This document shows positions 55,890 through 64,000 of a DNA stretch of 64,000 nt, in pieces (within the stretch, counting starts at the first letter, position 1; each line of letters opens with the position of its first letter). Made by a program: the position numbers and the translations under genes. The notes below the pieces were generated by a model. That model ran no database searches. It saw nothing but the letters and a program-made list of their open reading frames with translations, and was not told the DNA's origin. Source of the stretch: Martinezella tropici (lineage in GTDB: Bacteria > Pseudomonadota > Alphaproteobacteria > Rhizobiales > Rhizobiaceae); NCBI RefSeq assembly GCF_008370325.1, contig NZ_VNIP01000009.1:1-64000 (forward strand). Reading direction: 5' to 3'.

Positions 55890-56928
55890 GCCCGCCCCTC
55901 GCAGAAAAGCTCAAGGCACTAGCACTGCGCAAACACGGCAAGCGCCAGGTACACCGCCTGCGGAACGCAAGCGCCCGGAGATGCGCGTGCGCCCGACCGG
56001 GCCGATCGTGCCGTCCTCCAATATTCAGGGCAATGCGCTGATCGTCGTCATCGCCATCATGGCCTTTCTCGCCTGCCTGACGCTCGGCGCCGTCAGCATG
56101 GTGCGCTCGACGGCGGCAAGCTGGGAGAGCCAGATTTCCCGTGAGATCACCATACAGATCAAGCCGGACGACAATCTCGACATGGAAAAGACGCTGGCAA
56201 GCGCCCGCGATATCGCGCTGAGCTTCGTCGGCACCAAGTCCGGCCAGATCGTCGACGAGGCGGCGACGGCGCGCCTGCTCGAGCCGTGGCTCGGCGCCGG
56301 TCTCGACATCAAGGAACTGCCGGTGCCGCGCCTCGTCATCATCACCATCGACGAGACCCATCCGCCGGATTTCGAGGCGATGCGCAGCCTGCTCAAGGCG
56401 CAGATCCCGCAGGCGTCACTGGATGATCATCGCACCTGGGTCGACCGGCTCGTCTCCATGGCACATACGACGGTCCTCATCGGCACCGGCGTGCTGCTGC
56501 TGGTCTTCACCGCCATGGTGCTGACGGTGGTTTTCGCCACGCGCGGCGCGCTGTCAGGCAATCGCCACATCGTCGAAGTGCTGCATTTCGTCGGCGCCGA
56601 AAGCACCTTCGTCGCCAACGAATTCCAGAAGCATTTCCTGAAGATCAGCCTGAAAGGGTCTGCGGCCGGCAGCGCGCTCGCCGCCCTGTTCTTCGCGACC
56701 GCCGGTCTTCTGCAGAGCCGTACGATCGCCACACCGCAGACCGATCAGGCAACCGCGCTGTTCGGAACATTCTCCGTCGGTGCGCTTGGCTATATCGGCA
56801 TCCTCGCCACCATGATCATCATCGCCTTGCTGACAACGCTGACCGCGCGTTTCACCGTCATGCGCACGATCTACGAAATCGATCTGATCCGTTCCGATCC
56901 CGGCAGGACGGATAGTGTCCAGAATTGA
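55882..56928 (+). CDS. ftsX: Cell division protein FtsX
   Basis: FtsX is the membrane partner of FtsE and passes ATP hydrolysis to extracytoplasmic amidase activators. The 348-residue protein has a proline/arginine-rich cytoplasmic head of about 50 residues, a first transmembrane helix (ALIVVIAIMAFLACLTLGAV), a periplasmic domain (about 80-195) and three C-terminal helices with TRGALSGNRHIVEVLHFVGA between them, the FtsX-permease layout. The long head is usual in rhizobia. It follows ftsE directly. Confidence 0.94.
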   Translation: MTEPAPRRKAQGTSTAQTRQAPGTPPAERKRPEMRVRPTGPIVPSSNIQGNALIVVIAIMAFLACLTLGAVSMVRSTAASWESQISREITIQIKPDDNLDMEKTLASARDIALSFVGTKSGQIVDEAATARLLEPWLGAGLDIKELPVPRLVIITIDETHPPDFEAMRSLLKAQIPQASLDDHRTWVDRLVSMAHTTVLIGTGVLLLVFTAMVLTVVFATRGALSGNRHIVEVLHFVGAESTFVANEFQKHFLKISLKGSAAGSALAALFFATAGLLQSRTIATPQTDQATALFGTFSVGALGYIGILATMIIIALLTTLTARFTVMRTIYEIDLIRSDPGRTDSVQN

Positions 56929-56996
56929 CGCTTTGCGATGTTTTTTTACCGTCCGCCAGCCCGTTCCTTGCCGCAATTGGCGTATAGTACCGAATC

Positions 56997-57719
56997 ATGA
57001 GCATGGATCTGACGACTCGCAAGACCGTGAGTTCGCAGCCGTTGCAGGAGCAATCCCGCAGCGGTAGGGCCGTGCGGCGCAGTTTGTTTCGCCGTCTCCT
57101 GCGCTGGGGCGGGTTCGCCTTCATTTTCCTCGTTGCCATCGTTTTCGGCGGCTTCCTGCATTTCGCCGATTCGATCACCACTCTGAAGCCACCGCCGGAC
57201 CCGAAGGCCGATGCCATCGTCGTGCTGACCGGCGGCTATCAGCGGATCGATCAGGCGGTCGAGTTGCTGCGCAGCGGTGCAGGCAACCGCCTGCTAATAT
57301 CTGGCGCGCACCCGACCACGACGCCGTCGCAGATCCGCAAGCTGACGCAGAGCTCCGTCAATCTGTTCAACTGCTGCGTCGACATCGGCTATGATGCCCT
57401 CGATACCATCGGCAATGCGCGCGAAGCGGCAAAATGGATCCATGCCAGGGGTTATAAGAGCGTTCTGGTGGTGACGAACAATTACCACATGCCCCGCAGC
57501 CTCGCGGAACTGAAATATGTCGATCCGTCGACCGATTTCATCGCCTATCCGGTCGTCAACTCCGATCTCAAGACCAAGAACTGGCTCACGGATCCGAATG
57601 CATTGCGCACAATGATCTCCGAATATGCCAAGGTGCTGCTCGCGGGCGCCCGCAATCTGACCGGCCTCGGGCGACCGCTCGGCTTGCGCTCGCGGCAGCC
57701 GAGCGATGACGATGACTAA
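56997..57719 (+). CDS. YdcF family protein (DUF218), membrane anchored
   Basis: The 240-residue protein has one membrane helix near 33-53 (FAFIFLVAIVFGGFLHFAD-type segment) and a periplasmic DUF218 domain: PDPKADAIVVLTGGYQRID near 65-85, NRLLISGAHP, the ARGYKSVLVVTNNYHMPRS motif near 155-172 and a C-terminal region. DUF218 members are linked to vancomycin resistance and envelope polysaccharides (SanA/ElyC), but function here is inferred only. It starts 68 bases after ftsX and the next gene follows after 99 bases, so these may be read together. Confidence 0.9.
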   Translation: MSMDLTTRKTVSSQPLQEQSRSGRAVRRSLFRRLLRWGGFAFIFLVAIVFGGFLHFADSITTLKPPPDPKADAIVVLTGGYQRIDQAVELLRSGAGNRLLISGAHPTTTPSQIRKLTQSSVNLFNCCVDIGYDALDTIGNAREAAKWIHARGYKSVLVVTNNYHMPRSLAELKYVDPSTDFIAYPVVNSDLKTKNWLTDPNALRTMISEYAKVLLAGARNLTGLGRPLGLRSRQPSDDDD

Positions 57720-57818
57720 GGTCGAAGTGAAACCACGCACCGACTTTTTATTGACGCCGTAATCGTGTAGGCAGACCTTCGAATGCCGGTGCCAAGCCGG
57801 TGCGCTGGGAAAGCCTCA

Positions 57819-58622
57819 ATGATTATCTTGCGTTCGGTACTGTTCAATACCGTCTTCTATGCCAATCTGATCATACGCATGATCGTGCTGACGCCGATCT
57901 ATTTCCTGATGCCGCGCAAGGCGGCCTACGCAATTCCCAAGGCGTGGGCGCAATCGAGCACATGGCTGATGGAAAAGATCGTCGGCACCACCTTCGAGAT
58001 CGAGGGCCTGGAGAACATTCCGAAGGGCAGCTACATCTTCGCCCCCAAACACCAGTCCTTCTGGGATACCTTCGCGCTGCTGCCCTATCTCGAAGACCCG
58101 GTCTATATCCTGAAACGCGAGCTGATGTGGATTCCGCTCTTCGGCTGGTATGCGAAGAAGCAGCGCATGATCCCGGTGGACCGCAGCGCGCGCGGCAAGG
58201 TGATGTTCGACGTCTTGAAGCGCACGCGGGAAGAGCTCGCCACCGGCCGCCAGCTCATCATCTACCCCGAGGGAACCCGCCGCCCGCCGGGCGCCGAACC
58301 CGTCTACAAATATGGCATCGCCCGCATGTATCGCGACCTTGGAATACCCGTCGTCGCCGTTGCCATGCATCCCGGCCTGTTCTGGCCGCGCCGGACCTTC
58401 CGCAAGTATCCGGGCCACTTCAAGGTACGCATCCTGCCGCCGATCGAGCCCGGATTGGATCCGGATGCCTTCTTCGCGCGTTTGATCGAAGAAACTGAAA
58501 AGGCGAGCGACGAACTGCTGGTCGAAACGATCGCCGAAAACCCGCATTTGCCCATTCCGCCAACCGCAGCCCAGCGCCTGGCGGACCTCGGTAAGGCGAA
58601 GCCGGTGACCGCAGCGGTTTGA
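57819..58622 (+). CDS. plsC: 1-acyl-sn-glycerol-3-phosphate acyltransferase (PlsC family)
   Basis: The 267-residue enzyme adds the second fatty acid to lysophosphatidic acid, giving phosphatidic acid. It has an N-terminal membrane segment (VLFNTVFYANLIIRMIVLTPIYF, given in part), the catalytic HQSFWD (HX4D) motif at His78, the FVPVDR-type block as RMIPVDRSARG near 124, and YPEGTRRPPG near 149-156. The start at 57819 has GGGAAAG six bases upstream; the longer frame from 57783 has no support. Confidence 0.93.
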   Translation: MIILRSVLFNTVFYANLIIRMIVLTPIYFLMPRKAAYAIPKAWAQSSTWLMEKIVGTTFEIEGLENIPKGSYIFAPKHQSFWDTFALLPYLEDPVYILKRELMWIPLFGWYAKKQRMIPVDRSARGKVMFDVLKRTREELATGRQLIIYPEGTRRPPGAEPVYKYGIARMYRDLGIPVVAVAMHPGLFWPRRTFRKYPGHFKVRILPPIEPGLDPDAFFARLIEETEKASDELLVETIAENPHLPIPPTAAQRLADLGKAKPVTAAV

Positions 58623-58653
58623 GCTCCTGCGACGGCCCGCATGGCAGGGAATG

Positions 58654-58760
58654 GCTAGAGCCTTTCCGCTTTTCTCCGAATCGCGAAAACGCTCTATCCT
58701 TTTGTTGTTACGCAATTCCGGACGGAAAACCGCTACGCACTTTTCCTGGAGTTGCTCTAG
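58654..58760. repeat. Intergenic repeat, family A (full copy)
   Basis: The copy resembles 18263-18362 over its length: AGCCTTTCCGCTTTTC, GAATCGCGAAAACGC, TATCCTTTTGTTGTTACG, ATTCCGGACGGAAAA and TTTTCCTGGAGTTGC. It separates the convergent plsC and cyclotransferase genes and may include transcription-ending folds. Confidence 0.8.
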
Positions 58761-59290
58761 GAAGCTTTTCGCATCCGCTCCACTTCACCGACGACCTGTT
58801 CAAGCCAGTGATCGCGGATGCCCATGTCACGCAGATGCGTCAGCGTATTGAAGACATAGGCATCGTTCGGCCCGGAGCGCCCGTTGGCGGCTTCCACCAC
58901 ATGGGCCGCCTCGACCGCATCCAACGCGCCGGCATATTGCCTGTGCGCGCGGTCGACGACATAGGTGACGGCGATGACGCGCCGTCCGTCGGCGAGCCGG
59001 ATCGGCAGCGTCTTTTCGAGATAGACGTTGGTGACGAGTTCACGCTCGCGCAAGTAGGCCAGTACCTCGTCCCAATCGGAGGCCGGGACACGGAAGGCCA
59101 TGCCGCGGCAGGAACCACCACGATCGAGGCCGAGGACCAGGCCAGGGCTCGCCTCTGTGCCGCGATGGACCCAGGAACGGACGCAGAGTGAGCGACGGTA
59201 ACCGAAAATAAGGGCCTCGGCCCGTTCGTCATAAGCAAAGCCCGGATTCCACATGAGGGATCCGTAGCCAAACACCCAAAATTCGTCCAT
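58757..59290 (-). CDS. Gamma-glutamylcyclotransferase (ChaC-type)
   Basis: The 177-residue product has the substrate-binding loop FGYGSLMWNPGF near 6-17 and, near 90-110, the strand with the catalytic glutamate, which fits the ChaC/GGCT fold. ChaC-type enzymes split glutathione into 5-oxoproline and cysteinylglycine. The start at 59290 (MDEFWVFGYGSL) fits the fold; the frame from 59353 would overlap the divergent DUF2125 gene. It shares an operator-size gap of 50 bases with that gene. Confidence 0.88.
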   Translation of the reverse strand: MDEFWVFGYGSLMWNPGFAYDERAEALIFGYRRSLCVRSWVHRGTEASPGLVLGLDRGGSCRGMAFRVPASDWDEVLAYLRERELVTNVYLEKTLPIRLADGRRVIAVTYVVDRAHRQYAGALDAVEAAHVVEAANGRSGPNDAYVFNTLTHLRDMGIRDHWLEQVVGEVERMRKAS

Positions 59291-59340
59291 ATCCAACGCC
59301 AAATCACTGTGAAGCTTCAGTACAACCATTGGAGAACAAC

Positions 59341-60354
59341 ATGGCAGCGTCAAGCCAGAGCGTAACGACCGGTCGAGGCAAGCGTCTGTGGCTCGTCCTG
59401 CTGGGGCTGGTGGTGGTCCTGGCCGGCCTCTACACCGGCGGATGGTATTACGCGACCAGTTTCGTCAGGACCAATGTCCTGAAGGCGCTTGGCCAGCAGA
59501 ACAGCGCCGGCGTTGCCGGCAAATGCGAGAACATGGCCTTCAACGGCTTCCCCTTCTCCATTGGTCTGACCTGCGACACGGTAACGGTCGATAACCAGAC
59601 GCGGGGCGTCTCCACCAATTTCGACAGGCTCAGTGCCTCGGCTCCAGTCTTTCAGCCCAACCATGTGAGCTGGAGCCTGAAATCTCCCGCCGAATTGCGC
59701 ACCACCGGGGGCCTGACCGTATCGGCGGAATGGACCGATCTGCAATCGAATCTCGTCGCCAAAGGCCGCGGCGTTGCGCAGACTCAGACCGTTATCAATG
59801 GACTGAAGGCGGGCATCGTCTCCGCCGTCACCGGCCAGAGCGTCAATGTCACCGCCGCCCATACCGAGATGCATGCCAGCCAGAACGGCAGCGACCTGGA
59901 TTTCGCCATCGGCGTCGAAAACGCCAATGCCGTCATCAAGGACTTTCCGCAGACCTTGCCGACCGCATCGACCAGCGCCAAGGTGACGCTATCAGGTAAA
60001 GCCGGCCTGCTTGACGGCAGCGACCGCGAGGGGCTTCGCGGCAGCGCGGGCGTGCTGCATCAGGCCGTCATCGATATCGGCGACGGCCGTATCATGACGC
60101 TTTCCGGCCCCTTCAATTTCGACGATGAAGGCTTCCTGTCCGGTCAGTTCAAGCTGGAGATCAATCAGATCGGCCCCTGGGGCGATAGCCTGACCACGAC
60201 GCTCCCCGCCGCCAAGAACATCATCAAGACGGCCACGAAGATGCTGAAGGCCCTTGCCAACGGCGCCGACAAGGTCTCCGTCGATCTCACCGCCGATCGC
60301 GGCCGCCTCTCGCTCAGCGGCTTCATCCCGCTCGGCAAGATCCCGCCAATCTGA
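59341..60354 (+). CDS. DUF2125 domain-containing protein
   Basis: The 337-residue product has an N-terminal helix (LWLVLLGLVVVLAGLYTGGW, about 16-36) acting as signal-anchor, followed by a beta-rich periplasmic region of about 300 residues. WYYATSFVRTNVLKALGQ and CENMAFNGFPFSIGLTCDTV mark the DUF2125 family, which is alphaproteobacterial and of unknown function; its fold relates to AsmA-like lipid-transfer domains, as far as I know. The start at 59341 follows GGAGAACAAC, a good site. It is divergent from the cyclotransferase gene and convergent with tyrC. Confidence 0.9.
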   Translation: MAASSQSVTTGRGKRLWLVLLGLVVVLAGLYTGGWYYATSFVRTNVLKALGQQNSAGVAGKCENMAFNGFPFSIGLTCDTVTVDNQTRGVSTNFDRLSASAPVFQPNHVSWSLKSPAELRTTGGLTVSAEWTDLQSNLVAKGRGVAQTQTVINGLKAGIVSAVTGQSVNVTAAHTEMHASQNGSDLDFAIGVENANAVIKDFPQTLPTASTSAKVTLSGKAGLLDGSDREGLRGSAGVLHQAVIDIGDGRIMTLSGPFNFDDEGFLSGQFKLEINQIGPWGDSLTTTLPAAKNIIKTATKMLKALANGADKVSVDLTADRGRLSLSGFIPLGKIPPI

Positions 60355-60399
60355 AGCCTGAAACCTTCTCATCAAGGGAAGAAAAAGTAAAAGGGCGGC

Positions 60400-61329
60400 C
60401 TATTCCTTCGTATCCAGGGCATGACGGCCGAAATCCGGGACGTCGACATCCTGGCCCGCCTCGACGATCGAGCGGCGGATGGCGCGGGTGCGGGTGAAAA
60501 GTTCGAAGATCTTGTCGCCGTCGCCCCAGCGGATCGCACGTTGCAGCGATGCCAAATCCTCGGAAAAGCGCGACAGCATCTCCAGAATGGCATCGCGATT
60601 GTGCAGGCAGACGTCGCGCCACATGGTCGGATCGGAAGCGGCAAGGCGCGTGAAGTCGCGGAAGCCGGAAGCCGAATATTTGATGACTTCCGATTCGGTC
60701 ACCGTCTCCAGATCGTCGGCGGTCCCGACGATGTTGTAGGCGATGAGATGCGGCAGATGCGATACGATCGCCAGGACCTTGTCGTGATGCTCCGGATCCA
60801 TCTCGTCGACACGGGAGCCCAGCGTTTCCCAGAAATCGCGAAGTGTCTTGATCGCGGCTTCATCGGTGCCGGGAACCGGCGTGAAGATGCACCAGCGCCC
60901 CTTGAACAGCCCCGGGAAACCCGCATCCGGTCCGGATTTCTCCGTACCTGCCAACGGATGGCCCGGAATGAAATGCACGTTGGAGGGCATATGCGGCTGC
61001 ATCTGCGCGATGACCGACGCCTTGGTGGAGCCGACATCGGTAACGATGGCACCAGGCTTCAGATGAGCAGCGATTTCCTTGGCGACGCTTTCGGAGGCGC
61101 CGACCGGCACGGAGACGATGACAAGATCGGCGTCTTTCACTGCTTCGGCCGAGGACGGCGTATAGCGGTCGCCAAGCTGCAGCTCTTTGGCGCGCTTCAG
61201 CGTTTCGGCGCTGCGCGTCGAGATCACCACTTCCTTGGCAAGGCCCAGCCGCTTGATGTCATGGGCGATGGAGGAACCGATCAGGCCGATGCCGATCAGT
61301 GCGATACGGTCGAACTGGATCGCGCTCAT
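60400..61329 (-). CDS. tyrC: Prephenate/arogenate dehydrogenase family protein (tyrosine synthesis)
   Basis: This cytoplasmic 309-residue enzyme oxidises prephenate or arogenate with NAD(P) on the way to tyrosine. It starts [20 protein letters not shown] with the Rossmann GxGxxG, followed by [15 protein letters not shown] near 97-110, [20 protein letters not shown] near 120-138 with the catalytic His, and helical C-terminal parts. It overlaps hisC by four bases (ATGA at 61326-61329), so the two are co-translated. Aspartate or glycine in the Rossmann acidic position was not used to decide NAD versus NADP. Confidence 0.93.
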   Translation of the reverse strand: MSAIQFDRIALIGIGLIGSSIAHDIKRLGLAKEVVISTRSAETLKRAKELQLGDRYTPSSAEAVKDADLVIVSVPVGASESVAKEIAAHLKPGAIVTDVGSTKASVIAQMQPHMPSNVHFIPGHPLAGTEKSGPDAGFPGLFKGRWCIFTPVPGTDEAAIKTLRDFWETLGSRVDEMDPEHHDKVLAIVSHLPHLIAYNIVGTADDLETVTESEVIKYSASGFRDFTRLAASDPTMWRDVCLHNRDAILEMLSRFSEDLASLQRAIRWGDGDKIFELFTRTRAIRRSIVEAGQDVDVPDFGRHALDTKE

Positions 61330-62435
61330 ACCTTGCGTCCCATAAATTCTGTCAGTGTGTCGATGAGGCCGAGATTGGCCTCTTCCGTCCCGATACTCAT
61401 GCGCAGCGAATTCGGGAACCCATAGGCCCGGACAGCCCGCACGATATAGCCTCGGCTGGTGAGGAAATCGTCGGCCTCGGCGGCGCGCTTACCCTCACTA
61501 TCCGGAAAATGGACGAGAACGAAATTCGCGACCGATGGCGTGACCCTGAGCCCTATCGCCTCAAGCGCAGCAGTCACCTTCTCGAGCCAGAGCGTATTGT
61601 GCGCGACGGCCTTCTCCGTGAAAGCCTGATCGCGAATGGCAGCAGCACCCGCGGCGATGGCAGCCGTGTTCATGTTGAATGGGGCACGCACGCGGTTGAT
61701 CGCATCGACGATATCGACAGGTCCGTACATCCAGCCGATGCGAAGTGCGGCAAGGCCATAAACCTTCGAGAAGGTACGGGTCATGACGACGTTCTGGTTT
61801 GCCGAAACGAGCTCGAGACCCGCCTCATAGTCATTGCGGCGGACATATTCGGCATAGGCGGCGTCGAGCACGAGGATGACATGTTTCGGCAGGCTCGCCT
61901 GCAGGCGGCGGATCTCGCTGACCGGGACATAGGTTCCCGTGGGATTGGCGGGGTTGGCGATGAAGACCATCTTGGTCTTCTCCGTGACGGCGGCGAGGAT
62001 CGCATCGACATCGACGGTGCAATCCTTTTCCTTGACCGTGACAGGCGTCGCGCCGGCGGCCATGATCTGGATCTTGTAGACCAGGAAGCCGTGCTCGGTG
62101 ATGATGCCTTCGTCACCAGTGCCGAGATAGGTGTGGCAGAGCAGGCCGAGCAGCTCGTCCGAGCCGGCGCCGCAGAGGATGTTGGCCACATTCAGCCCAT
62201 GCACATCGGCGATCGCCTGGCGCAATTCCTTGGCCTGTCCGTCCGGATAGCGCTCGAGATGCTCTGCAGCCCCGCGGAAGGCTTCAATCGCCTTGGGGCT
62301 GGCGCCGAGCGGCGTCTCGTTCGAGGAGAGCTTGAACACGCGCGCAACGCCCGGCGCATGCTCCTTGCCCGGCACATAGGCAGCGATATCGAGAATGCCG
62401 GGACGCGGGACGGGCTTGCTCATTTCCATGCTCAT
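61326..62435 (-). CDS. hisC: Histidinol-phosphate aminotransferase
   Basis: HisC transaminates imidazole acetol phosphate to histidinol phosphate; in organisms with the hisC-tyrC pair it often also works on aromatic keto acids. The 369-residue protein has [14 protein letters not shown] near 33, CGAGSDELL near 93, [11 protein letters not shown] near 165, and the PLP-lysine in [15 protein letters not shown] near 222. The start at 62435 ([14 protein letters not shown]) has AAGG upstream and fits the family; the frame is open to 62540. It is followed by tyrC. Confidence 0.95.
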   Translation of the reverse strand: MSMEMSKPVPRPGILDIAAYVPGKEHAPGVARVFKLSSNETPLGASPKAIEAFRGAAEHLERYPDGQAKELRQAIADVHGLNVANILCGAGSDELLGLLCHTYLGTGDEGIITEHGFLVYKIQIMAAGATPVTVKEKDCTVDVDAILAAVTEKTKMVFIANPANPTGTYVPVSEIRRLQASLPKHVILVLDAAYAEYVRRNDYEAGLELVSANQNVVMTRTFSKVYGLAALRIGWMYGPVDIVDAINRVRAPFNMNTAAIAAGAAAIRDQAFTEKAVAHNTLWLEKVTAALEAIGLRVTPSVANFVLVHFPDSEGKRAAEADDFLTSRGYIVRAVRAYGFPNSLRMSIGTEEANLGLIDTLTEFMGRKV

Positions 62436-62536
62436 GGGATCGACCTTGGGAAGGACCGGAAAATTCCGGTTTATGACACCCCGTCGCATTAATGCGGATT
62501 GACAAATTTGTCGAGTGTGCCGCCACGGCGAAAGCG

Positions 62537-63280
62537 TCACGCGCCATCACGCGTCGTCGGTATGCCGCGCGGTGCCAGCACCGGCACGAAGACTCGGCGC
62601 GAGGCGCGAACGGCAACCGGCAGCCCCTGATAGAGCCGCTTCTGCGCCTCGACGATGATGACGCCGGAGAAAGCGGGCCAAAGGGTACGGCCGACCCGCT
62701 CGAAAGCCCGGCGCAACCGCAGCACGGCGCGCAGCTTGGAGGGCGGGAAGAACAGCGCCTCGGCCGTCGCACCCGGCGTGAAATTGGTCTCGCGCAGCAG
62801 CGACGTCAGCTGGCCGCGCGAATAGGGCCGGCCGGAGCCGAACGGCGTGTGCTCCATGCGCGCCCAGACGCCGCGGCGGTTCGGCACGGCAATGACAAGC
62901 CGCCCACCCGGCGCCAGCACCCGCCAAAGCTCTTTCAAGGTCTCGCGCGGGCTTTCGGCGAATTCAAGCGAATGCACCATCAGCACGCGATCGATCGAAC
63001 TATCCGGCAACGGCAGCTCTTCATCGAAGACCAGCGCCGTCGACGAGGCCGAGCCCATTGGCCAGTTCACCGCGCCCTGCCCCGCCGGCATGAAGGCGAA
63101 GGTGCGCTCGGTATCGGCGCGGAAACGGTCGAGATAGGGAACGGCATAGCCGAGGCCGACAAGCCGCTCCTCCGGCATACGCGACCAGATGGAGGAAAGC
63201 GCCATGGCAATCGACTGCTCCGCCAAGCGACCGAGCTCGGAATGATAAAACTGGCGGAGATCGACAATATCGGTATGCAT
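62537..63280 (-). CDS. Class I SAM-dependent methyltransferase
   Basis: The 247-residue product is a Methyltransf_11-type protein. It starts [20 protein letters not shown] and shows [17 protein letters not shown] (motif I-like but with a degenerate glycine pattern), [20 protein letters not shown] near 90-110 and [20 protein letters not shown] near 125-145, as in methyltransferases of this shape. It is usual next to gloB in rhizobia, and the neighbour suggests a link to glyoxalase metabolism that is not proved. The start at 63280 is preferred to 63367, which would overlap the gloB start. Confidence 0.88.
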   Translation of the reverse strand: MHTDIVDLRQFYHSELGRLAEQSIAMALSSIWSRMPEERLVGLGYAVPYLDRFRADTERTFAFMPAGQGAVNWPMGSASSTALVFDEELPLPDSSIDRVLMVHSLEFAESPRETLKELWRVLAPGGRLVIAVPNRRGVWARMEHTPFGSGRPYSRGQLTSLLRETNFTPGATAEALFFPPSKLRAVLRLRRAFERVGRTLWPAFSGVIIVEAQKRLYQGLPVAVRASRRVFVPVLAPRGIPTTRDGA

Positions 63281-63369
63281 CGAAACAAATGTTATCAGCC
63301 GAACGTTGGACTTCAAGGCCGAACGGCTTACATTCTGTACCAACGGAAAAGACGAGGATGATTTCAATT

Positions 63370-64000
63370 ATGAAACCATTGGAATTAGAGATATTTATCT
63401 GCCGTTCCGACAATTACGGCGTCTTGGTCCACGATCCCGAAAGCGGCTTGACGGCATCGATCGACGCCCCGGAGGCGAATGCGATCCTGAAAGCGGCCGC
63501 GCGCCGCGGCTGGACGATCAGCCATATCCTGACGACCCATCATCACACCGATCATGTCGAGGGCAATCTGGCGCTGAAGGAGCAGTTCGGCTGCGAGATC
63601 ATCGGCCCGATCAACGAGGCCGTCGCCATTCCCGGCCTCGATCGCGCCGTCGCCGACGGCGATACGTTCGAGTTTGCCGGCCACACGGTCAATGTCATTG
63701 AAACGCCTGGCCACACCGCCGGCCATGTCTGTTATCACTTTGCCGACGACAAGCTGCTCTTTGCCGCCGACACGCTGTTTGCGCTGGGTTGCGGCCGCCT
63801 GTTTGAACGGCCGGCAACGGATATGTGGGCCTCGCTGCAGAAGCTTGCGGTTCTGCCGGATGAAACAGCCGTCTATTTCGGCCATGAATATACCCTCTCC
63901 AACGCCCGCTTCGCGCTGACCATCGATCCCACCAATGAGCGGCTGAAGGCGCGCGCCGCCGATATCGAGGCGTTGAGGACGGAAGGCAAGTTCACCATTC
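63370..64000 (+). CDS. gloB: Hydroxyacylglutathione hydrolase (glyoxalase II), cut off at the window end
   Basis: GloB hydrolyses S-lactoylglutathione to lactate and glutathione in methylglyoxal detoxification. The frame starts at the ATG at 63370 ([20 protein letters not shown]) and runs open to the window edge, so at least 210 codons are present of an expected 255 or so. It has the metallo-beta-lactamase zinc motif [11 protein letters not shown] near 57-67, [13 protein letters not shown] near 116-128 with further ligands, [15 protein letters not shown] near 137-151 and FGHEYTLSN near 176-184. These are the diagnostic GloB motifs. The lower motifs and stop lie outside the window. Confidence 0.95.
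   Translation, partial: MKPLELEIFICRSDNYGVLVHDPESGLTASIDAPEANAILKAAARRGWTISHILTTHHHTDHVEGNLALKEQFGCEIIGPINEAVAIPGLDRAVADGDTFEFAGHTVNVIETPGHTAGHVCYHFADDKLLFAADTLFALGCGRLFERPATDMWASLQKLAVLPDETAVYFGHEYTLSNARFALTIDPTNERLKARAADIEALRTEGKFTI

Overview
This is an ordinary-looking chromosomal segment of a GC-rich alphaproteobacterium, almost certainly a member of the Rhizobiaceae (Rhizobium or a close relative). The evidence is the combination of typical rhizobial neighbourhoods (lysC-ptsP-prfA-prmC; tlpA next to argH-lptM-lysA; ftsEX; tyrC-hisC), short rhizobial-type intergenic repeats, and alphaproteobacterial families such as DUF4167, DUF1178, DUF2125 and TIGR02302. I could not run any search, so genus level is an inference. 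About 60 protein genes and one tRNA are present. Both window ends are open: gloB is cut at the right edge.

Layout. 0.3-5 kb: an exported M23 peptidase and the convergent chaperone gene clpB, which has a good candidate heat-shock (RpoH-type) promoter. 5-12.1 kb, minus strand: DUF4167 protein, prmC-prfA, ptsP and lysC. 12.2-18.7 kb: a secreted unknown, ubiG, a minus-strand run (ComF, grxC, a nitrilase-family hydrolase, DUF1178, DUF3291), a BioC/NDUFAF5-like methyltransferase, an isolated Flp pilin and a small membrane protein. 19.1-25.7 kb: mutT, a GNAT protein and argJ, then a parvulin foldase divergent from secA. 25.7-35.4 kb, the more accessory part: a GST-like protein, a flippase-acyltransferase pair, an AMP-dependent ligase, an aldo/keto reductase, a methyltransferase, and a divergent TetR/MFS pair with two matching operator-like palindromes. 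35.5-41.2 kb: tRNA-Leu(CAA) beside an AT-richer orphan gene, a YqaA-like protein, dsbB, an HNH endonuclease, an AlkA-type glycosylase, gluQRS and YihY. 41.3-46.1 kb: an SDR, a HIG1-like protein, a cobalamin adenosyltransferase, etfBA with a LiuR-like site, and 3-hydroxybutyryl-CoA dehydrogenase. 46.3-53.6 kb: tlpA, argH-lptM-lysA, a very large TIGR02302 envelope protein and a lone receiver protein. 53.7-64 kb: hpt, a membrane protein with an FxLYD-like tail, ftsEX, YdcF, a plsC-like acyltransferase, a gamma-glutamylcyclotransferase, DUF2125, tyrC-hisC, a methyltransferase and the start of gloB.

How it fits together. Most genes are housekeeping: translation termination (prfA and its methylase prmC), amino-acid synthesis (lysC, lysA, argJ, argH, tyrC, hisC), protein export and folding (secA, parvulin, clpB, dsbB, tlpA), envelope and division functions (M23, ftsEX, TIGR02302, plsC-like) and electron transfer for acyl-CoA oxidation (etfBA, 3-hydroxyacyl-CoA dehydrogenase).

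I did not find a defence island, CRISPR array, prophage, intact insertion sequence, secretion cluster or biosynthetic cluster, and nothing here convincingly looks like a new multi-gene system. The items most worth a second look are the flippase/acyltransferase/ligase group, the repeat families (at least four), the orphan gene beside tRNA-Leu, the structured leader of the DUF4167 gene, and the predicted regulatory sites at clpB, etfB and the TetR/MFS pair.
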